DNA of 64,000 bases from Anaerococcus lactolyticus ATCC 51172. Its GTDB lineage: Bacteria; Bacillota; Clostridia; Tissierellales; Peptoniphilaceae. How positions within the stretch are numbered: position 1 is the first letter of the stretch; the number at the start of each line of letters is the position of its first letter. Below, piece by piece: positions 17,060 to 25,553 of the stretch. The stretch is taken from the NCBI RefSeq assembly GCF_000156575.1, contig NZ_GG666045.1:250359-314358 (forward strand). The letters are read 5' to 3'. The notes below the pieces were generated by a model. The model made no database searches. It saw nothing but the letters and a program-made list of their open reading frames with translations, and was not told where the DNA came from. The translations under genes were made by a program, and so were the position numbers.

Positions 17060-19423
17060 TTAATTTATATTTGCAGGATTTATTGCTACAATAAATGATG
17101 TATCTGTGTATTTATTGATAAGATGATTCCTAATCCTGCCTATGGTATCTCTACAAATATCGAGGTCCTTGTCATAAACCTTCATAAGTATATTATACCT
17201 GTATTTATTATTTATTCTTGATATTTTACATGGATTTGGCCCTATTATTTCAATATCTACCTGATCTTTCATAGCTTCTTTTAACATTTTAGTAAATTCC
17301 ATAGAAATATCTATAGTATTTACTCTATCATCATTTAATATCTTAATCGTAATTATATTTTTAAATGGTGGATAGGAAAAAGCCTTTCTAATTTCAAGCT
17401 CACTTTCAAAAAAACTTTGATAATCATTAGTTTTAACAGCTTGAATAACAAAATTTTCTGGTTTGTAGGTTTGTATGATGGCCCTGCCAGATTTATTAGC
17501 TCTTCCAGCTCTTCCTGCAACTTGAGTTAGAAGTTGAAAACTTGTCTCTTGGGCAGAAAAATCACCAACATTTAAAGATAAATCTGCAGAAATGATTCCT
17601 ACGAGGGTTACATTTTCAAAATCAAGACCCTTGGCAATCATCTGTGTACCAAGTAGGATATCAATCTTTCCATCCTTCATATCTTTATACATGTGTTCAT
17701 ATCTTGCCTTACTTGTCGCTACCATGGAGTCCATTCTTAGGATATTTGCATTAGGGAAAAGTGTTCTTACTTCTTCTTCAAGCTTTTCTGTTCCTGCACC
17801 AAATTCTTTTATCTTTTTTGAATGACAATTTGGACAAATATTAACTTGGTTTTTTGTTCTTCCACAGTAATGGCATACAAGTTTATTAACACGTTTGTGG
17901 AAGGTCATTGCTACATCGCATGCCTCACATTTTACAACATAACCACAAGCTCTACAAAAAGTAAAAGAATCGTGCCCAATCTTATTTAAAAACAAAATTG
18001 TTTGTTCACCATTTTCTAAATTATGTCTAATTTGTCTCTGAAGTTCGATTGAAAGCATGGAATAATTCGAATTTTTTAGTTCTTCTCTCATATCAACAAT
18101 TGAAATATCTGGCATATTTTTGTTAACCCTAGTTCTAAGATGGAGGAAATCTAATTTACCATCTCTTACCTCATTCATTGTTTTGATAGAAGGTGTGGCA
18201 GATGCCATAATAAGATTACAACAATGATAATTAGCCCTAAATTTGGCAATTTCTCTTGTATGATACTTAGGATCTTTAGAAGATATATAAGAGCTATCAT
18301 GTTCTTCATCTATAATAATTGCTCCTAGGTACTTAAAGGGAGCGAATATTGCAGATCGTGCACCTATAGCTATTTTAACTTCGCCATTTTTTATCATCAT
18401 CCATTGATTAAATTTTTCTTTTGGAGTAAGTCTCGAATGAATTATTGCTATTTTTTCTTTAAATCTGCCTGAAAATCTCTCTATAGTCTGAGGTGTTAAA
18501 GAAATTTCTGGAACTAATATAATAGCTTCCTTTCCTTGTTTAATCACTTCTTCTACGACTTGTAAAAATATCTCTGTCTTACCTGATCCAGTAACTCCAA
18601 ATAAAAGAAATTTTCCATCTGGTTTTGCAAGAATCTTTTGATAGGCAAGGGCTTGCTCTTTATTTAATTGATGTTTATCATAATTTTTTACATCTAATTT
18701 AATTTCCTTGTTTGCTTCCTTTTGGACTTCCTCTATAATATTTTTTTTAATAAGAGATTTTAAGGAAGATAAGGAAGATGAAGTATTTTTAAGCAAATCA
18801 CTCTGCTTGGTCAAGCCGTTGACTTTGAGATATTCTATAATTTTTTTCTGTTTTATAGCATTATTAGAAATTGTCGCATTAAAATCTTTAAGTTTAATAT
18901 AGGTATCAAAGGAGATTTTTATTTTATCCCTGGCCTCATAAAAGATTTTAACTTTATCATTTTTTATCAAATCATTTAGTAGGTCCAAAGAATCAGGATA
19001 ATATCTTATGATATCTTCCCTACTTCTTTCTACTTGTAAAAAATTAAGAAAATCATCACCTTTTACCTTTGCCTTATAAAAGGTTTTTATTTTATCAATA
19101 GTTGTGGGTGGTAGTACTTGTTTAAGAGAAAGTTGGATTGGAGAAAGATACTCTTTTGACATAAAAAAAGCTAAATCTAAAAGTTCATCACTTACTAACT
19201 TGCTATCGTCAATAATAGAAATTATATCTTTGATCTCATAATCGCAATTAAATTCTTCTACTATCTGATAAACAAAAGCAACGACAGTCTTGTTGCCTTT
19301 ACCAAATGGTACCAATACTCTCATTGCTCTTTGTAATTTATTATTTAATTTTTCTGGTATACGATAGGTAAAAGATCTATTTAAAAATCTGCTTTTACTA
19401 TCAATAATTACTTCTGCGTACAA
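17060..19423 (-). CDS. priA: Primosomal protein N' (replication restart helicase PriA)
   Basis: DEXH-box helicase that reloads the replisome at stalled forks. 787 aa. It has the N-terminal 3'-DNA-binding domain, Walker A GVTGSGKTEIF near residue 277, Walker B IIDEEHDSSY, two zinc-binding clusters with eight cysteines (CRACGYVVKCEAC, then CHYCGRTKNQVNICPNC), and helicase motif VI QVAGRAGRA. It is fourth in the gmk-rpoZ-coaBC-priA string, a gene order also common in Firmicutes, and starts 4 bp after coaBC. Confidence 0.96.
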   Translation of the reverse strand: MYAEVIIDSKSRFLNRSFTYRIPEKLNNKLQRAMRVLVPFGKGNKTVVAFVYQIVEEFNCDYEIKDIISIIDDSKLVSDELLDLAFFMSKEYLSPIQLSLKQVLPPTTIDKIKTFYKAKVKGDDFLNFLQVERSREDIIRYYPDSLDLLNDLIKNDKVKIFYEARDKIKISFDTYIKLKDFNATISNNAIKQKKIIEYLKVNGLTKQSDLLKNTSSSLSSLKSLIKKNIIEEVQKEANKEIKLDVKNYDKHQLNKEQALAYQKILAKPDGKFLLFGVTGSGKTEIFLQVVEEVIKQGKEAIILVPEISLTPQTIERFSGRFKEKIAIIHSRLTPKEKFNQWMMIKNGEVKIAIGARSAIFAPFKYLGAIIIDEEHDSSYISSKDPKYHTREIAKFRANYHCCNLIMASATPSIKTMNEVRDGKLDFLHLRTRVNKNMPDISIVDMREELKNSNYSMLSIELQRQIRHNLENGEQTILFLNKIGHDSFTFCRACGYVVKCEACDVAMTFHKRVNKLVCHYCGRTKNQVNICPNCHSKKIKEFGAGTEKLEEEVRTLFPNANILRMDSMVATSKARYEHMYKDMKDGKIDILLGTQMIAKGLDFENVTLVGIISADLSLNVGDFSAQETSFQLLTQVAGRAGRANKSGRAIIQTYKPENFVIQAVKTNDYQSFFESELEIRKAFSYPPFKNIITIKILNDDRVNTIDISMEFTKMLKEAMKDQVDIEIIGPNPCKISRINNKYRYNILMKVYDKDLDICRDTIGRIRNHLINKYTDTSFIVAINPANIN

Positions 19424-19427
19424 ATCA

Positions 19428-20600
19428 TCACCTTAATAGGTCTAATATTTTATTGGCAAGCTCGCTTTTTGGCATAATATCTAAATTAACAACTTTATCT
19501 TTAGATATAATTGATGCAACGTTGGTATCGACATCAAAACCAGCTCCCCATTTTTTTAGGTCATTTGCAATAATATAATCTAAATTCTTCTTCTCAAGCT
19601 TAGCTTTTGCATTATTTATTAAATCATCAGTTTCTGCGGCAAATCCAATTATAGTCTGGTTTTTCTTTATAGAACCGAAGTACTTTATAATATCAGTATT
19701 TTCTATCAATTCTAATTTTAAGCTCGAACCAGTCTTTTTAATTTTTTTATCACTTGCTTTTTCAACCTTATAATCTACAGGAGCAGCTGACATAATCAAA
19801 GCATCAGCATCTTCAAAATCTCTATCAATGGCATCTTTCATTTCAGTATTTGTTTTAATCTGAATCTTTTTAATTCCATTTATCTTGAAAGGATTTACTG
19901 GACCAGAAATTAAAATCACCTCTGCTCCACGCTTACGAGCTTCATTGGCAATATTATAGCCCATTTTACCACTAGAATTATTTGATATGTAGCGAACAAA
20001 ATCAATTTGCTCAACAGTAGGACCAGCTGTGATAATTATTTTCTTTCCTGATAAATCTTTTTCTGTGAAGTATTCATCCAGAAAGTCAACAATTTCAATA
20101 GGCTCTTCTAGCCTTCCATCTCCAACGGTATTGCAAGCAAGGATCCCTGGTTCGGGTTTGATGATTTTAATACCATCTTCTTTAAGAATTTTTAAATTTC
20201 TTTGTGTTGCCTTTGCCTTTAGCATGTTGGTATTCATAGCAGGAGCTATAACAACATCCTTATCGCAAGCAAGGTAAGTTGATAGAAGAAAATTATCTGC
20301 TATACCATTTGCCATTTTAGCAATTGTATTTGCACTTGCTGGTGCTATAAGCATAATATCTGCCCACTTAGCAAGCTCAATGTGGTGAACTTTTTCATGG
20401 TGGCCAACAAATAAATCTGTATAAACCTCACATTTTCCCATAGTTTCGAAACTTAATGGATTAACAAATTCTGTAGCAGACTTAGTCATAATTATGTTTA
20501 AATTTGCACCTACTTTTTTTAGTCGAGAACATAAATCTAAGACTTTATAGGCTGCTATTCCTCCACTTACCCCTAGGAGAATGTTTTTATTTTCTAGCAT
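19428..20600 (-). CDS. coaBC: Bifunctional phosphopantothenoylcysteine decarboxylase/synthetase
   Basis: Carries out two coenzyme A steps: CTP-dependent ligation of cysteine to 4'-phosphopantothenate and FMN-dependent decarboxylation. 390 aa. The N-terminal CoaC flavoprotein begins GVSGGIAAYK, with the catalytic His in HHIELAKWAD and the PAMNTNM motif. CoaB begins near residue 185 with ITAGPTVEQIDFVRYISN and has the KKTG segment. The start is 2 bp downstream of the rpoZ stop. Confidence 0.96.
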   Translation of the reverse strand: MLENKNILLGVSGGIAAYKVLDLCSRLKKVGANLNIIMTKSATEFVNPLSFETMGKCEVYTDLFVGHHEKVHHIELAKWADIMLIAPASANTIAKMANGIADNFLLSTYLACDKDVVIAPAMNTNMLKAKATQRNLKILKEDGIKIIKPEPGILACNTVGDGRLEEPIEIVDFLDEYFTEKDLSGKKIIITAGPTVEQIDFVRYISNNSSGKMGYNIANEARKRGAEVILISGPVNPFKINGIKKIQIKTNTEMKDAIDRDFEDADALIMSAAPVDYKVEKASDKKIKKTGSSLKLELIENTDIIKYFGSIKKNQTIIGFAAETDDLINNAKAKLEKKNLDYIIANDLKKWGAGFDVDTNVASIISKDKVVNLDIMPKSELANKILDLLR

Positions 20601-20601
20601 A

Positions 20602-20790
20602 TTATTGTTTTTTAGTTACCTTTCCCTGTATTATCTCATTTAAGGCTTGAGTAACAGGTTTTGCTTCAATTTCTTTTGTCAAAGGTGCTGAGCCATTAAC
20701 AATTCTTCTAGCTCTTTTGGCACACATCATGCAGATTTCATACCTGCTAGGACTTACTTCTGATAATGTTTTAAATGATGGATTTTTCAT
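20602..20790 (-). CDS. rpoZ: RNA polymerase omega subunit
   Basis: A 62-aa omega subunit that helps assemble RNA polymerase by holding beta'. The conserved SRYEICMMCAKRARRI helix is clear (compare YSLVLAVAKRARQL in other species). The short acidic C-terminal tail of longer homologues is absent. It shares one base with gmk (TAATG) and has AAGGAGG in the gmk 3' end. Confidence 0.92.
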   Translation of the reverse strand: MKNPSFKTLSEVSPSRYEICMMCAKRARRIVNGSAPLTKEIEAKPVTQALNEIIQGKVTKKQ

Positions 20791-21389
20791 TAATCCTCCT
20801 TGAATTCTAAATTTTCTTCCCTAAACACCTTATGTTTTTCTGCATTAATTATTTCATTTACAGATGTAATAGCTGAGTTTAGGTGGTCATTAATAACTAT
20901 ATAATCATAATCTTTAATATGTTGAAGCTCTTTTTTAGCATTATTCATTCTGATTTTTATGTCTTCGTCGGTTTCAGTACCACGCCCTACAATTCTCTTT
21001 TTTAATTCTTTAAGGCTAGGAGGGGCTAAAAAAATAAAAACTCCGTTATCAGTATTTTTCTTGATATTAAGAGCTCCTTGTACATCAATTTCTAGTATTA
21101 CGATTTTGCCTTCATTTATCTTTTTTTCCACAAATTCTTTGGGTGTTCCATAATAATTATTATGGACATGAGCATATTCAAGGAACTTGTCTTCTTCAAT
21201 CATTTTTTCAAACTCGTCGTGGTTTAAATAAAAATAACTTACTCCTTCTATCTCCCCATCCCTTTTCTTTCTTGTTGTGGCAGATACAGAATATACTAAG
21301 TTTGTTTGAGTATTCATCAAATCGTGAAGAACAGTACCTTTACCGACTCCAGACGGACCTGATATAACTAATAAAAATCCCTTTTTCAT
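20790..21389 (-). CDS. gmk: Guanylate kinase
   Basis: Phosphorylates GMP to GDP with ATP. 199 aa, standard. P-loop ISGPSGVGKGTV near residues 8-19; GMP-binding region SVSATTRKKRDGEIEGVSYFYL; lid RGTETDEDIKIRM. The ATG at 21389 follows GGGGGAG; a GTG one codon upstream is possible. First gene of its operon, with a promoter at 21410-21437, divergent from rqcH. Confidence 0.95.
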   Translation of the reverse strand: MKKGFLLVISGPSGVGKGTVLHDLMNTQTNLVYSVSATTRKKRDGEIEGVSYFYLNHDEFEKMIEEDKFLEYAHVHNNYYGTPKEFVEKKINEGKIVILEIDVQGALNIKKNTDNGVFIFLAPPSLKELKKRIVGRGTETDEDIKIRMNNAKKELQHIKDYDYIVINDHLNSAITSVNEIINAEKHKVFREENLEFKED

Positions 21390-21409
21390 CACTCCCCCTT
21401 ATTTAAATC

Positions 21410-21437
21410 ATTTTACTTTTATATGCTTTTACTTCAA
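21410..21437 (-). promoter_or_regulatory. gmk operon promoter
   Basis: TTGAAG (21432-21437) and TAAAAT (21410-21415), 16 bp apart on the minus strand, about 20 bp ahead of the gmk start. Confidence 0.6.
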
Positions 21438-21444
21438 GTATCAT

Positions 21445-21466
21445 CTATGATGTCATAGAGTATAAT
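21445..21466 (+). promoter_or_regulatory. rqcH -10 box with a palindrome in the spacer
   Basis: A consensus TATAAT at 21461-21466 precedes the rqcH RBS. The spacer contains the perfect palindrome CTATGA-TG-TCATAG (21445-21458), and no good -35 box is present. The palindrome may be an operator in this divergent promoter region. Confidence 0.5.
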
Positions 21467-21482
21467 AAGGGTGAGGTGAATT

Positions 21483-23225
21483 ATGAGTTTTGACGGAATA
21501 GTAACAAGAAAAATTGTAAATGAATTAAAAAAAGAGATTTTAGGTGGTAAAATTCAAAAAATATCTCAGCCTTCTAAAAATGATATTATTTTTAATATAT
21601 ACTCAATGAGAAAGTCTTATAAATTATTTGTTAGCGCAAATAATAATGAAGCTAGAATTAATTTTACAGAAAAAAAATACGAGAATCCAGAAAAACCAGA
21701 CAATTTTTGTATGGTTTTGAGAAAACATATTAACCAAGGAAAAATTATTGATATAAAACAATATGGACTCGATAGGGTTGTTGAACTTTCTATAGTTTCT
21801 ATCGATGAAATGGGATTTGATACTAGCAAAAAACTAATTATTGAAATTATGGGAAAACATTCAAATGTAATTCTTACGGATACTAATTACAAGATAATTG
21901 ATTCTATAAAAAGAATTAACGAGCAGATGTCTTCTGTCAGACAAATTTTCCCATCTTTAACTTACGAGCGTATAAAAAGCGAAAAGATAGATATTACTGA
22001 TGAAAACTTTAATAAAGATATTTTTTATCTAAACCCAAAACTCCCAAATAGTTTTCAGCCCTATAAGATCTTTTACACCTATTACGAGGGCCTCTCTCCT
22101 ATTATAGGTAAAGAATTAGTCCACAGAGCTAAGATTGATCCTAGGATAAATTGGGGGCTTGTAAGCGAAGATGAAAAGAAGGAATTGAATAATCTATTTC
22201 TTGCTTTAAGAAATGATATTTTAAATGATAACTTAGGAGCTTATGACTATAGGGATGAAAGAAAAATTAAAGAATACCATGCAATTAGGTTAAACCATTT
22301 AAATTTTACAGAGAATAAATATGATTTGATGAGTCTTGCTATTGATAATTTCTATTCTACAAATAAGTCTAATGACAGATTAGATCAAATGAAAGATTCT
22401 CTACTAAAAAAGATAAATAGTCATAAAAAATCAGTAAAAAAGAAAATTAACATCCTAAATGAAAATATCGCCAAAGAAGCCCTAGCCGATGATGCCAAAA
22501 AGAACGCAGACCTACTTGCAGCCAATCTCTACAGGATAGAAAATAAGGCAAAAGAAATAATTCTCGAAGATTTTTATAATGAAAATAAGCCTATAAAAAT
22601 TTCTTTAAATCCGATGAAGAGCCCTTGGGAAAATATTAATGGCTATTATAATAGGGCAAAAAAAATTAAAGCAGCTATTGTTTATGCTCAAGCAGACCTA
22701 CCTAACCAAAAATCTTTACTTACCTATCTCGAGCAATTAGAGGATTTTATTACTAGAGCAGACTCAATTTCTGATTTAGAGGATATAAGAGATGAGATGC
22801 AAGAAAATAAACTTATAAAGAAAAAAGCAAAGGATAAAAAGAAAGCGAAACCTTCAAAACCTCTTCATTATCAAACTGAGAGTGGTGCGGATATATATGT
22901 AGGTAAGAACTCTAAACAAAACGATTATATTACCCTTAAAGTCGCAAGAAAAGATGATTTATGGTTCCATGTTAAGGATAGTCCAGGTAGCCATGTAGTA
23001 TTAAAAACTGACCATATATACGAGGAAGATATACTAACAGCCGCCTACCTAGCAGCTAAAAATTCTTCACTAACAAATGATAATAAAGTTGATGTAGATT
23101 ATACAGAGAAGAAAAATGTCAACAAGGCTAAGGGAGCAAAAGAAGGAATGGTATATTACGAAAAATTCTCAACTATAACTATAGACTTAGATAAAGAAAC
23201 AAAATTTAATTTAAAAAAAATATAA
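21483..23225 (+). CDS. rqcH: NFACT family protein RqcH
   Basis: Binds the obstructed 50S subunit with peptidyl-tRNA and recruits tRNA-Ala to add C-terminal alanine tails that mark stalled products for decay. It is often annotated as a fibronectin-binding protein. 580 aa with the NFACT-N domain (start FDGIVTRKIVNELK), central coiled-coil region, and the NFACT-R domain near residues 465-555 (ADIYVGKNSKQNDYITLKVA, DLWFHVKD, PGSHVVL). GAGGTG lies 6 nt before the ATG. Monocistronic, divergent from gmk. SmpB and RNase R for trans-translation are also in the window. Confidence 0.93.
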   Translation: MSFDGIVTRKIVNELKKEILGGKIQKISQPSKNDIIFNIYSMRKSYKLFVSANNNEARINFTEKKYENPEKPDNFCMVLRKHINQGKIIDIKQYGLDRVVELSIVSIDEMGFDTSKKLIIEIMGKHSNVILTDTNYKIIDSIKRINEQMSSVRQIFPSLTYERIKSEKIDITDENFNKDIFYLNPKLPNSFQPYKIFYTYYEGLSPIIGKELVHRAKIDPRINWGLVSEDEKKELNNLFLALRNDILNDNLGAYDYRDERKIKEYHAIRLNHLNFTENKYDLMSLAIDNFYSTNKSNDRLDQMKDSLLKKINSHKKSVKKKINILNENIAKEALADDAKKNADLLAANLYRIENKAKEIILEDFYNENKPIKISLNPMKSPWENINGYYNRAKKIKAAIVYAQADLPNQKSLLTYLEQLEDFITRADSISDLEDIRDEMQENKLIKKKAKDKKKAKPSKPLHYQTESGADIYVGKNSKQNDYITLKVARKDDLWFHVKDSPGSHVVLKTDHIYEEDILTAAYLAAKNSSLTNDNKVDVDYTEKKNVNKAKGAKEGMVYYEKFSTITIDLDKETKFNLKKI

Positions 23226-23230
23226 CATAA

Positions 23231-23263
23231 AAAACCGGCTCTTTATTTCAAGATCCGGTTTTT
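23231..23263. terminator. Bidirectional terminator, rqcH/hup
   Basis: AAAACCGG/CCGGTTTT plus inner pairing TCTT/AAGA with one mismatch, flanked by A- and T-runs. It lies between two convergent genes. Confidence 0.85.
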
Positions 23264-23282
23264 AAATTTCTAAAATATTTTC

Positions 23283-23561
23283 TTATTTATTAACAGCTTC
23301 TTTAAGAGTTTTACCAGCTTTGAATACTGGAGCTTTTGAAGCTGGGATTTGGATTACTTCTTCAGGTTTTCTTGGGTTTCTACCTTCTCTAGCTTTTCTG
23401 TCTCTAACTTCGAATGTACCAAATCCAACAAGTTGAACTTTGTCACCTTTTACAAGGGCTTCTTGAACTGTTTCTAAAAATGCGTTTAATGCTTTTTCAG
23501 ATTCAACTTTTTTAAGACCACTTTTTTCTGATATGCTATTTAATAATTCTGATTTATTCAT
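23283..23561 (-). CDS. hup: HU family DNA-binding protein
   Basis: Nucleoid protein that bends DNA as a dimer. 92 aa. N-terminal helices MNKSELLNSISEKSGL, then VQLVGFGTFEVRDRKAREGRNP, the arm with the conserved RNP triplet and the proline that intercalates DNA, ending FKAGKTLKEAVN. AGGAGG precedes the ATG. It has its own promoter at 23607-23635 and a terminator, so it is monocistronic. Confidence 0.97.
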   Translation of the reverse strand: MNKSELLNSISEKSGLKKVESEKALNAFLETVQEALVKGDKVQLVGFGTFEVRDRKAREGRNPRKPEEVIQIPASKAPVFKAGKTLKEAVNK

Positions 23562-23606
23562 ATTTCCTCCTATAAATCAACATGATTTCTGTTTAACTCT
23601 AAATTG

Positions 23607-23635
23607 ATTATACATAACAAATTCAATAATTTCAA
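23607..23635 (-). promoter_or_regulatory. hup promoter
   Basis: TTGAAA (23630-23635) and TATAAT (23607-23612) with a 17-bp spacer on the minus strand. A near-consensus strong promoter, as expected for HU. Confidence 0.75.
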
Positions 23636-23641
23636 GCTTTA

Positions 23642-24550
23642 TCAAATAAAAACCTTAATTTTTGCCGATTTTACTAATTTATTTAGGTAATCATCGTAGG
23701 CATCTTTAAGATATTTATCTTTTGTTTGCATTAATAACTCATTTTCATTCTCATTGTATGAGTTAATCATCAATATCATAAACTTGTTATTATCTTCAAA
23801 TATGTCACTAACCTTATCCTTTTCTTTTAATTTTGATTTTACTAAAAGAGGATCATCTATATATACAAAGTCTGAATTTATAACATCAAAATTTTTAACA
23901 GGACTTTTTAAAGCCTGTCTGAAATCGACCTGATTTTTAATCTTAGCCTTAACTTCTTCGCAAGCTTCTTTAGTATCAAAAACTAATACATTATACTTAT
24001 ACATCTTGTGAAGCTCTTCATTTGCTTTGTAATATTGAAGTATCTCTGAATCCTTAATCTTATTATGGGTTAAGAAATACTCATAGTGCATTTTTCTAAT
24101 TGAGTCGTTGAAAATTACATCGGAGAAATCAGCTTCACTCATATTTAATGCTTTTATGTTAGCCTTAAGTGAATTTTTATCTCCCAACTCTTTTTCCATA
24201 TCACTTCTTAGTTTATTTGCAGTATTATCATCAATTTCTATTTTTTTATCTGCCAGGTCATTTAACATAACCTGGTCTTTTATCATTGAATCTAATAAAT
24301 CATCTCTAAGAATTTCTTTATTTGTCTTGCCCTTAGCATTTTTGGATTCTAGATAAGAATCACCATATTTTTTTGTATAAAAAGCAAGATAAAATTCTAA
24401 TTCCTTATCAAATGATTGCTTAGCGATTGATTTCCCATCAACTATGGCAATAGAATTTGCTTCGTCCTTGCTCTTAGCGCAAGATGCTAATAAGCAAATA
24501 CAAGTACATAAAGATAATATACTAATTATTACCTTTTTTATCTTTTTCAT
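23642..24550 (-). CDS. SurA-like N-domain lipoprotein
   Basis: A 302-aa predicted lipoprotein: signal peptide with lipobox LLASC near residue 23, then a helical chaperone-type region similar to the N-terminal part of PrsA/SurA ([20 protein letters not shown], then a [20 protein letters not shown] helix). The following region has no recognisable parvulin core, so I expect chaperone rather than isomerase activity. It overlaps the end of prsA by 29 bp and has only a poor RBS (AAAGAAG), so it depends on coupling. It is probably a diverged duplicate of prsA acting on exported proteins. Confidence 0.8.
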   Translation of the reverse strand: MKKIKKVIISILSLCTCICLLASCAKSKDEANSIAIVDGKSIAKQSFDKELEFYLAFYTKKYGDSYLESKNAKGKTNKEILRDDLLDSMIKDQVMLNDLADKKIEIDDNTANKLRSDMEKELGDKNSLKANIKALNMSEADFSDVIFNDSIRKMHYEYFLTHNKIKDSEILQYYKANEELHKMYKYNVLVFDTKEACEEVKAKIKNQVDFRQALKSPVKNFDVINSDFVYIDDPLLVKSKLKEKDKVSDIFEDNNKFMILMINSYNENENELLMQTKDKYLKDAYDDYLNKLVKSAKIKVFI

Positions 24551-25553
24551 CTTCTTTATTTTCTTCAGCTTTATCTTCTTTAGTATCTACTTTTTTATCT
24601 TCTGTAGCTTTTTCTGCTTCCTTCTTTTCAGCTATAGTTGCTTCTGTAACAACATTCGCTTTCTTGTTAAGCTCTTTGATATAGTCTGAATATTTCTTAT
24701 CATTTAAGGCTTTAGTAATTGCCTCTTTGTTATCTTCAATTGAATCAGCAATCTTATTTACCTTTATAATATGATATCCGAATTGAGTCTTAACTGGACC
24801 AGATATTTCCCCTTCTTTTAGAGAGAATGCAGCATCTTCAAATTCTTTTACCATTTGGCCTCTTGAAAAAGTTCCTAACTCGCCGCCATTAGCTGCATTA
24901 GCTGTATCTTTTGAGTATTCTTTTGCAAGAGCGGCAAAGTCTGCTCCCTTATCAAGCTTATCTTTTACTTCTTTTGCTGTTTTTTCGTCTGCTACAAGAA
25001 TATGTGAAGCATCACGCTTAGCAAATTTATCTTTATTATCTTCGTAATATTGTTTAATCTCTTCTTCTGTTACAGGATGTTCTTTTTCAAACCATTCTCT
25101 ATGTTTTTTATACATCAAATCTTTTTTAACAGTTTCTTTAAACTTTTCTACATCCATATTGTAATCATCAAGCATCTTGTCAAATTGTTCTTGACCACCA
25201 AATTGTTTAACTGAATTTAAGAATGCATCATTAACTTCTTTATCAGAAATTTCAATTTTATTAGCCTTCATATCGTCAGCAATTAATTTGTCTTGAACCA
25301 TCATTTGAACAATTGAGTTCTTCAAATTTTGTCTACTAGCAAGCATTGATCCGTAGAAACTCATCTCAGCCTTGTAAGCATCCTTTGAAATCTTTTCACC
25401 ATTTACAATAGCGATAGTTCCCTTATCTAGTTCTTTAATATCACTAGCTTTTTCTTCCATTTTCGAATCTTTTTTGTTGTCATTTGCTTGATTTCCACAA
25501 GCGCCTAGCACCATTGTTGATGCTAACATTGCGATTAATAATTTCTTTTTCAT
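24522..25553 (-). CDS. prsA: PrsA-type peptidylprolyl isomerase lipoprotein
   Basis: Foldase for exported proteins at the outer face of the membrane. 343 aa: signal peptide with lipobox LGAC (Cys near residue 19), helical N-domain ([17 protein letters not shown]), the parvulin domain near residues 175-270 ([42 protein letters not shown]), then a Lys/Glu-rich low-complexity tail of about 45 residues. It begins one base inside the mfd stop, and its lysine-rich end encodes the start of the next lipoprotein. Confidence 0.93.
   Translation of the reverse strand: MKKKLLIAMLASTMVLGACGNQANDNKKDSKMEEKASDIKELDKGTIAIVNGEKISKDAYKAEMSFYGSMLASRQNLKNSIVQMMVQDKLIADDMKANKIEISDKEVNDAFLNSVKQFGGQEQFDKMLDDYNMDVEKFKETVKKDLMYKKHREWFEKEHPVTEEEIKQYYEDNKDKFAKRDASHILVADEKTAKEVKDKLDKGADFAALAKEYSKDTANAANGGELGTFSRGQMVKEFEDAAFSLKEGEISGPVKTQFGYHIIKVNKIADSIEDNKEAITKALNDKKYSDYIKELNKKANVVTEATIAEKKEAEKATEDKKVDTKEDKAEENKEDEKDKKGNN

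Noticed and set aside
16506-17063. 185-codon plus-strand ORF rich in Ser and Phe.
   Set aside because: It is the mirror of the low-complexity acidic N-terminal region of ftsY; no RBS or promoter, and the composition is explained by the sense gene.
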